From Valencia hispanica (lineage: Eukaryota > Chordata > Actinopteri > Cyprinodontiformes > Valenciidae), in assembly GCA_963556495.2 (NCBI GenBank), contig OY747710.1, positions 41,949,500-42,013,499 on the forward strand: 64,000 bases of DNA, in the 5' to 3' direction. Shown in pieces: positions 57,901-64,000 of the stretch (its first letter is position 1; every line of letters starts with the position of its first letter). Below the pieces are notes generated by a model. The model searched no databases. It was not told the DNA's origin and saw only the letters and a program-made list of their open reading frames with translations. The position numbers were made by a program, and so were the translations under genes.

Positions 57901-59255
57901 TTTTACAGTTGACAGAAATTTATCATGAAAACGGAGCATAGCAATTAAAACATGATGAAAATGACATTTTAAAACAACTAAACTATTTAAAGCAATCTTA
58001 AGGAAATGCATATTTGAATACAAATGTTTTCACTGTTATTACTGCCATGAAAAACTTAATTGTTATTTATATTGTTATTTTTATTTTCATATGTACTTAA
58101 GCATAAACATCAGATACATTTAGTAATACTTAGCTTAAAATTAGGTAGTACCGTTAATATGATTCTTTTATAGAGTAACACAAGAATAACAAGCTGATAT
58201 TGGCTGGTTGATTAGTCAGGCTATCTGCTCTAGCTGAGCCTGCAGGCAGATGCTTAACCGAAATACCACTGGAAGCTTGCCTACTGTCGTTAGCCGTCAA
58301 CAACGACACCTGATTCACGACTGTCTATTAGACTTCTTTCAGCCTGGTGGGATGCAGGAAGCAACGATAATTGGGGAGGGGCACTGCTGAGTTTGTGCTT
58401 CATACATCCCATAAAAAAGACCCCAACCTCCCAAACTGCTTCAACAGCAACTCTTCCAATATATGTAAATGTTGGTTGTTTGGTGACATTTGCTGATATA
58501 ATTTCCCATTGAGTAACAACCAATCAAGCATGAGTTAACCACAAGTCCTGCCAAGCTACTCTACCGGGTCATTTCCGACTACATACCACAAGGTAGGTAC
58601 TCGTTTGGTTCCAGAAATGGCCCCGAAAACGGCCGTGTCGGGCCGGTCAACTGAAGTGGAGTTCCGGTGAAAATTGCCCTTAAGTTCCGATAGCAATAAG
58701 AAAAAATCCCTATTGAGGTAAAAACCTCACAATGAAAACCTTCTGTTTTAGCGGTAGCAACATTTGCAGCAAAATTAAAGGTTAGGCGAAATTTGAGTAA
58801 CAATTCTTTCCAGAATATTTTATTGAATCATGAGTCTGTGTGCAAATTCATTCAGAAGAAGGCCAGCCAATCACGTTGCAGTGGAGGTTTTCGCCCATTC
58901 GTATAACAGGTGTCGCGTTTATTTGAGCCCAAAAGGTAACAAATAGGTGCTGTAATGTATTGTAGACAAAATATGTTTCACAAAAAACTTTTAACCAAAT
59001 GAAGTGAATGAGAACCTTTAATGAAACCAGATGTTTAAATACTCTATTGATAGACTCATAATTCTGTTTTTTCTTACTTACTGACATTAAATAAGAATAC
59101 ATCCTTCCTGTTTTAGGCTGGTTAGGTTATGCAAAAGTATTTAGATTTCCTAAATGCCAGAATAATGACAGGGAAAAATATTCCGTCATTTTTAGGGTTG
59201 TAAAATGTATGACTTTCTCCTAACAGAACTGCTGTAACTTAATCACACTTTTCAG
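54901..59255. other. Intergenic downstream of TPBG
   Basis: No gene recognised. Two stretches, about 54950-55270 and 56640-57220, are repeat-free and compositionally balanced and could be regulatory. A G-rich run lies at about 57284-57303. The ORFs show no recognisable protein. Confidence 0.45.
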
Positions 59256-59600
59256 TCTTGATTCTACCCACAGGGTAGAGGGTAAAGAGGAAGGCTTTGA
59301 AATGGACGGTCAGAATTCATCTTTGCGATGCTTACGCCAGCTTGAGACCTATTTGGCGCTTTGCTTTGGGTCATTGTCCATTTAGAAGATCCGTTTGTGC
59401 CCAGGTTTTAACCTCCTGAGTAATTTCTTTTTAAGATGATGCTTTAATATTTCCACACACTGTTCCTTAACCAATTATCTTATCTATTTTATAAAGTGTA
59501 CCAGTCCCTCCCGCAGCAAAACGCTCGTACAACATGATGCTGCTACCCTCGTGCTTCATAGTCAGGGTGGCGCTTTTCTTCCGGTGGAAAAAAAGGTATT
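59256..59600 (-). mobile_element. Tc1-like transposase remnant, antisense
   Basis: On the minus strand, pieces around AACATGATGCTGCTACCCTC (sense side [14 protein letters not shown]) and GGTCATTGTCCATTTAGAAG match decayed Tc1 transposase. There is no open frame. Confidence 0.6.
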
Positions 59601-60768
59601 TTAATCAATGTAAATATTTGGTATGAACTGTACTTCTGTGATCAAGTGGAAGTATAAAGTTGCATTTATAGATCACGCTTTACTGTATTATTAATGTTTA
59701 TCTACTTTTAAAAGATAAGTTAAAATATCGTTTTCTGTAAATTCTTAAAATACCCATATTTTCCAGATACCCTTTGCTTCTGTTTTTTTTAGTCCTTGAA
59801 GTTGTCAGTCTTTCTTCACAGATCCACTTTTCTTTGCATTTCTGCATCCCTTGTCGTGACCATCAGCACCACCGTTTCTGAAGACCTACCCTCTTCTCCA
59901 TATGGCTAACTCAAACCTGCTGGAGTCTCTTAGCTTCAGCGAGATGCAAATCTCATCCATCTCACGGAGCAGGGCTGCAGCCAATTATGTTACTATCTGT
60001 CATGTAATCTGTGGCTTTAGCACTCCCATGAGAACCCCCCCCCCCTCCCCCAACTCTGACTTTAGCCGTCCTTTCAGACAAGTGGTGTACCAACTGAGGG
60101 AGAAGTTCTGCCTTCAAGAAGAGAGCAAAAAAAAAAAAAAAACTCTTTCCCTGTTATTGTCAGGCCGTAAGCTTTTCTGAGGCTTTCAAGATGGATGAGT
60201 AATAAAACCAGCAGGGTTGAGATGATTGCAGTGACAGTCATTCTCTCACCCTGGGTGGACACAATTGGAATTTTGCCAAGATGGAGGACTGGCAGTTTTA
60301 CCACCTCGAAATGAGAGCTGAATGTCCTAAATGTGGTCTGTTTAATAGATACTCATTAAAATCCCTCCCTCCTGTAGCCTGTGACCCACAACGAGGCACT
60401 GATCTCTGCTCACAACCGTGTTTGCTGAGCCACATTTAATATGCCAGTGTACTTTCACCGTGTTGAGAGACAGACTGCCAGGTTATCGGATTGCCAGAGT
60501 GCCGTAATTACATTCACCACACCGCACTGGTCTGCTGCTCCACAAACACCTGGCGAGCTGCCCCAGCGGCTGACCTTTCCCTTTGAAAAAACTTGCGCTA
60601 TGTAAATGAAAGTCTTGTGTGGCAACAGAATCTCCTGATTCTCACAGGACAACCAGCAGTCATGTGAGATCTGTGTGTGTGTGTGTGTGTATATGTGGGC
60701 TTTGTCTCTTTGTTGTCTCCGCTCAAAACAGAACTGCTGGTCGGCCCAAGGCATAAGCCTCATGAGCA
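59601..60768. other. Intergenic, possible conserved stretch
   Basis: AT-rich, then a more balanced part at about 60370-60640 without repeats. A short (GT)n tract lies at 60672-60691. No gene recognised. Confidence 0.4.
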
Positions 60769-61699
60769 GTGGCGTCTCTGGCATGATAAGTTAGGTGGGG
60801 CACAGCAACACAACACCCAATGGTAGCAACTAATTCTTCTATGATGCATATAATCTGACTTTGAGCAATAATATTTAATATTAATTCAATATTAAATGAA
60901 CCACATAAAATATCACACATCTACTCACTACAAACGGCATTTTCTGTAAATGTAATTGAAGAATGAAACCTTTTTTATAGCCTACATGAAATTAAAAATA
61001 AAGGGCCCTTCACCAGTGTTGTTCTTGAAAAAAAATCTTATCTTTCATCTGGGCAAACTTTTCAATAACTGTATATAATATTTCAAATAATCCCCTTTAA
61101 ATCTACAATAATCTCTTAAAGTCCTTGAACGATGTTAAAATCCACTGACTGGTGACTGTCCCAAATGTTTTAAATTTAGACTTAATCAAAAAATCTACTT
61201 CATTCTTTTGTCTTGGCAGCTAGCAAGGATGTTAGATTTTAATATGAGTTATGCTGCACACAGTTCTTCTTCTTCTTAAATTTCCAGCAAACTGCATGCC
61301 AGATGGCACATTGCTGCCTTTCTGTATCGAGGAAGGTGGCGGAATCTCAGTTTGGGGGCGTAGAATTTGTGTCCCTTGACTATCTACCGGGCGCACGTTG
61401 CACATGCGCACTGTAATTTTAGATTTTCATCCTTTAAACAAACGTTAAGGGGCCGGCCCCAATCGCTGCTACAAGAGGATTTAGCCTACTGCGCTTGTCA
61501 GTATTCTGGCAAAGACTTAGATAGTTATACCTAAATGTTTATAACATAATCTTCTTGGTAATAGAATTGGTTTTTATATAATATTACTCTGTATGGAACG
61601 ACCCTGTTCTACTGATTAATTTAAGTATGCCGTGCATAAAGCTCCACGGCGACATCTGGTGGGGCCGAGCCCAACCGGCCCCAAATCCAGAGACGCCAC
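60769..61699. mobile_element. Non-autonomous inverted-repeat element, probably hAT
   Basis: The ends GTGGCGTCTCTGG and CCAGAGACGCCAC are perfect inverted copies over 13 bases. ATGAGC directly flanks both sides (60762-60767, 61700-61705), and the neighbouring bases allow an 8-bp duplication with one mismatch. The 931-bp interior has no transposase. GGTGGGGC occurs near both ends. Confidence 0.7.
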
Positions 61700-62367
61700 A
61701 TGAGCTGCTGAGAGATGGCAGGGAACCCTCAAGAAAAACACAGAGTGTGGATTCTAAAAAACCCAGACCCTGTCCACAGGGGAACGCTTTTTGCTAAAAT
61801 GGGTGGTTGGTTTCAAACAACTCCTGTCTCTGTCAAAATATAGAGATATAATAGGTGCTTTTTAAACACAATATTGTTGTTGTTATGTATGACCCATTTG
61901 GGGTCATAGGTCAGGTTAGAGGTTGAGGTAATACATCAGCATTTTTGCAAAAGAGCTGTTTTTACTATCCACATGAACATGTGAGGGTAAAACTTTCACT
62001 TTGGAACGTGGCTTTAAAAAAAAAGAAACATTTAGGGTCCCCTAAAACATTGTTTCCACATAGATGCACCAATGGTTATAAACTTTCCTACACTCCCGTA
62101 TAGACAGGGCCTCAGATATCGGATCTTTTAAATGTCTCGAAGACGCCATGACTAATTCAGGTTGCGTAAATAACAACACTCTTTGGTGTGAACACTGTTA
62201 CTGAGTGAAGAACACTCAAAGTTAGCTATTTTTAGTATCGGCAAGGTGTGAGTTGAAAATGAATTCAGAGAAAGCACAGATTTTAACAGATAAAAGGATG
62301 GATGAACAGAGTTGTGCAAACTTGCTATGATTTAGTATTGCTAGCTGGACTAACCACTGATAGAAAC
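61700..62367. other. Intergenic, unrecognised
   Basis: AT-rich DNA between the hAT-like element and the DIRS-like terminus. No repeat family or gene recognised. Confidence 0.45.
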
Positions 62368-62422
62368 GTTGTGTTATGCATATAACTACTGTTCCCTGAA
62401 GGAGAGGAACGAGGTACAACAC
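62368..62422. repeat. Left arm of a perfect 55-bp inverted repeat (DIRS terminus)
   Basis: Pairs without mismatch with 62603-62657. Its outer base probably marks the edge of the element. No target-site duplication is expected, because DIRS elements integrate with a tyrosine recombinase. Confidence 0.93.
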
Positions 62423-62602
62423 AAAGAGTATGGGATATCACGCCCCCACGTGGCGTGACTGAAGACACCTTTAATCATGCCTTTAGGCAAAATGACGTGT
62501 GATGTCAGGTAGCAGGCCCCGCCTGCATTTAAATACACCCACCGTCATTACTCAGTTCGATGGCCGCTCTTCCCCGAGCCGGGCTAAGCAGCGGGGCAGA
62601 AA

Positions 62603-62657
62603 GTGTTGTACCTCGTTCCTCTCCTTCAGGGAACAGTAGTTATATGCATAACACAAC
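62603..62657. repeat. Right arm of a perfect 55-bp inverted repeat (DIRS terminus)
   Basis: This arm is the exact reverse complement of 62368-62422, with a 180-bp spacer. It reads GTGTTGTACCTCGTTCCTCT at its start. The spacer-side sequence after the left arm (GTATGGGATATCACGCCCCC) also recurs in altered form after a GGTACAACAC near 62681. Confidence 0.93.
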
Positions 62658-62755
62658 ATTCCCTTTCAGTCTATTCACTCGGTACAACACATAGGGTATG
62701 GGACTTGTATACGCGCCCCGCAGAGCAGCCATCAATACAAGAAAAATGTAGTGTG

Positions 62756-63984
62756 TTAGTTTAAACTCTTCAATCCAGCCGAAAGAACAGAGTGAGCCAC
62801 AGAAGGTGCTGTCACATCCAGATGATAAAACCGAACGAAAGTGTGCGGTGAAGACCAACTGGCTGCAGCACAGATGTCACTCACAGGAACCCCTTTAAAT
62901 AGAGCCCAGGAAGCAGCCACACCCCTTGTGGAATGTGCTCTCACACCATGATGTAAAGGGAGACCCCTACTGTTGTAAGCAAGAGAAATAGCCTCCACAA
63001 TCCAATAAGAGAGCCTCTGTCTGGACAGAGCCTTACCTCTAGCTGGATTGGCAAAACACACAAACAGCTGATCAGACGACCGCACATCCTTAGTAGGTCA
63101 ATGTACAGACGCAGTGCACGTACTGGGCACAGAAAATGCATCTTTCTTTGCTCCTCAGAAGCAAATGGAGGGAAACAAAAGCTAGAAAGCTCAATAGCCA
63201 TAGAGCTGAAATCCGAAGGGATCACTTTAGGGAGATATGCAGCATTTGGCCGCAAACTGACCTTTAAACCATCAGCTGAAAACTGAACACAAGAGGGGTG
63301 TACTGAAAGTGCATGCAGATCCCCAACTCGCTTCGTAGTTGCCGAAGCAAGAAGCAGAGCCGTTTTATATGGCAGAGTTTTCATATCCACCGACTCAAGG
63401 GGCTCAAATGGAGTGCCACAAAGAGCCTCCAGCACAACCGTCAGATCCCAAGAAGGGATGCTAGACTTAATCCCTGGTCTCAACCTACGGACCCCTTTTA
63501 AGAAACGCACAGCCAGGGGATGAGCACCCGGTGTCACTCCACTAAAGCCGACATGACAAGCAGAAATAGCAGCCAGGTAAACTTTAATTGTGGAGAAAGA
63601 AAGACCCTTATCTAGCAGCTCCTGTAGGAAGGTTAAAACGTCTACAATGGAGCACTGGAAAGGATCAATGTTTTTAGTATGACACCAATGTTCAAAAACA
63701 TTTGTAGGTATACATGGCCCTAGTGGAAGCTGCTCTCTTGAACTCTGAATGGTTGCAACCACATCCAAAGGGAGGCCTCTAGCTAACAAGTTGGACCTCT
63801 CAGCAGGTAGGCATGCAGCATCCACAATTCTGGGCGTGGAGGAAAAATGTCTCCCCTTGCCTGGGAGAGGAGAGCCTGGCGAGCGGGAAGCTTCCAGGTT
63901 TCCGCTAACAACAAGTTGATTATTTCCGCATACCATGACTTCGCTGGCCACCGAGGTGCCACCAGAATCAAGGACAGGTCCCAT
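62756..63984 (-). pseudogene. DIRS-like tyrosine recombinase, frameshifted
   Basis: Two overlapping frames (63984-62941 and 63085-62756) together hold a tyrosine recombinase. The first catalytic Arg is in SATTKRVGDLHALS; HSTRGVAASW gives the H-x-x-R pair; the Tyr nucleophile is probably in FVRFYHLDV. A one-base shift near 63085 separates the two frames, so this copy cannot make the full protein. The N-terminal helices (ILE-VAL-ASP-VAL-LEU-THR-PHE-LEU and the SFSTIKVYLAAISACHVGFS stretch) resemble the core-binding domain of this family. Confidence 0.85.
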
Positions 63985-64000
63985 CTGCGTATTCTCGCCA
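63783..64000 (-). CDS. C-terminal end of DIRS-like RT/RNase H protein
   Basis: The frame entering from the window edge reads RRWDLSLILVAPRWPAKSWY and ends LLRGPTC. The APRWP...W pattern and the following ARQALLSQARGD and RPELW are typical of the C-terminus of the DIRS RT/RNase H ORF. It overlaps the recombinase frame, as in other DIRS elements. Confidence 0.7.
   Translation of the reverse strand, partial: ARIRRWDLSLILVAPRWPAKSWYAEIINLLLAETWKLPARQALLSQARGDIFPPRPELWMLHAYLLRGPTC

Larger units (their letters stand above)
62368..64000 (-). mobile_element. DIRS-like retrotransposon, 3' part, cut by the window end
   Basis: On the minus strand the order is: end of a reverse transcriptase/RNase H frame (64000-63783), an overlapping tyrosine recombinase frame, then a terminal region with a perfect inverted repeat. 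This order, with overlapping frames and inverted rather than direct terminal repeats, fits DIRS-type elements. The 5' part lies beyond the window. The low-coordinate boundary is inferred from the outer edge of the inverted repeat. Confidence 0.82.

Overview
The window is nuclear DNA of a teleost fish. Its three protein-coding genes have introns, GT-AG splice sites and vertebrate-type protein families. The AT-rich space between them is filled with repeat types common in fish: Tc1/mariner, L2-type LINEs, hAT, DIRS, PIF/Harbinger and tRNA-derived SINEs. I see no bacterial-type operons, CRISPR arrays or phage genes. The species cannot be named from the sequence.

The gene order is TENT5A (minus strand, 1562-3507), IBTK (minus strand, coding 18684-45594, promoter near 47.1 kb) and TPBG (plus strand, 53170-54267). 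From memory this is the order and relative orientation of these genes on human 6q14, so the window looks like an ancient syntenic block. TENT5A is a two-coding-exon poly(A) polymerase. IBTK could be followed through 28 coding exons with consistent splice phases, giving a protein of 1345 residues. TPBG is an intact single-exon leucine-rich-repeat membrane protein. The three are neighbours by descent and there is no sign that they share a pathway.

Region by region: 1-4.8 kb holds TENT5A and its flanks. 4.8-18.6 kb is intergenic, with L2 and Tc1 remnants, a SINE piece, a TIR element and a possible conserved element near 17 kb. 18.7-47.1 kb is IBTK. One of its introns holds a 3.6 kb hAT-type element carrying a second 2.1 kb inverted-repeat element, and both have perfect 8-bp target-site duplications. 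Another intron holds an L2 element that itself received a 98-bp copy of its own family. 47.5-49.7 kb holds Tc1/mariner remnants. 49.7-54.9 kb is the TPBG upstream region and gene. 54.9-62.3 kb is mostly unrecognised intergenic DNA with a hAT-like element at 60.8-61.7 kb. 62.37-64.0 kb is the 3' end of a DIRS-like tyrosine-recombinase retrotransposon that runs off the window; it carries a perfect 55-bp inverted repeat.

No new gene system stands out. The most unusual structures are the nested terminal-inverted-repeat elements at 22.0-25.6 kb, the self-nested L2, the DIRS palindrome, a CA repeat that begins within an IBTK splice donor, and a foldback/duplication pair flanking an IBTK exon. All annotation was done by eye; exon ends rest on splice motifs and on phase agreement.
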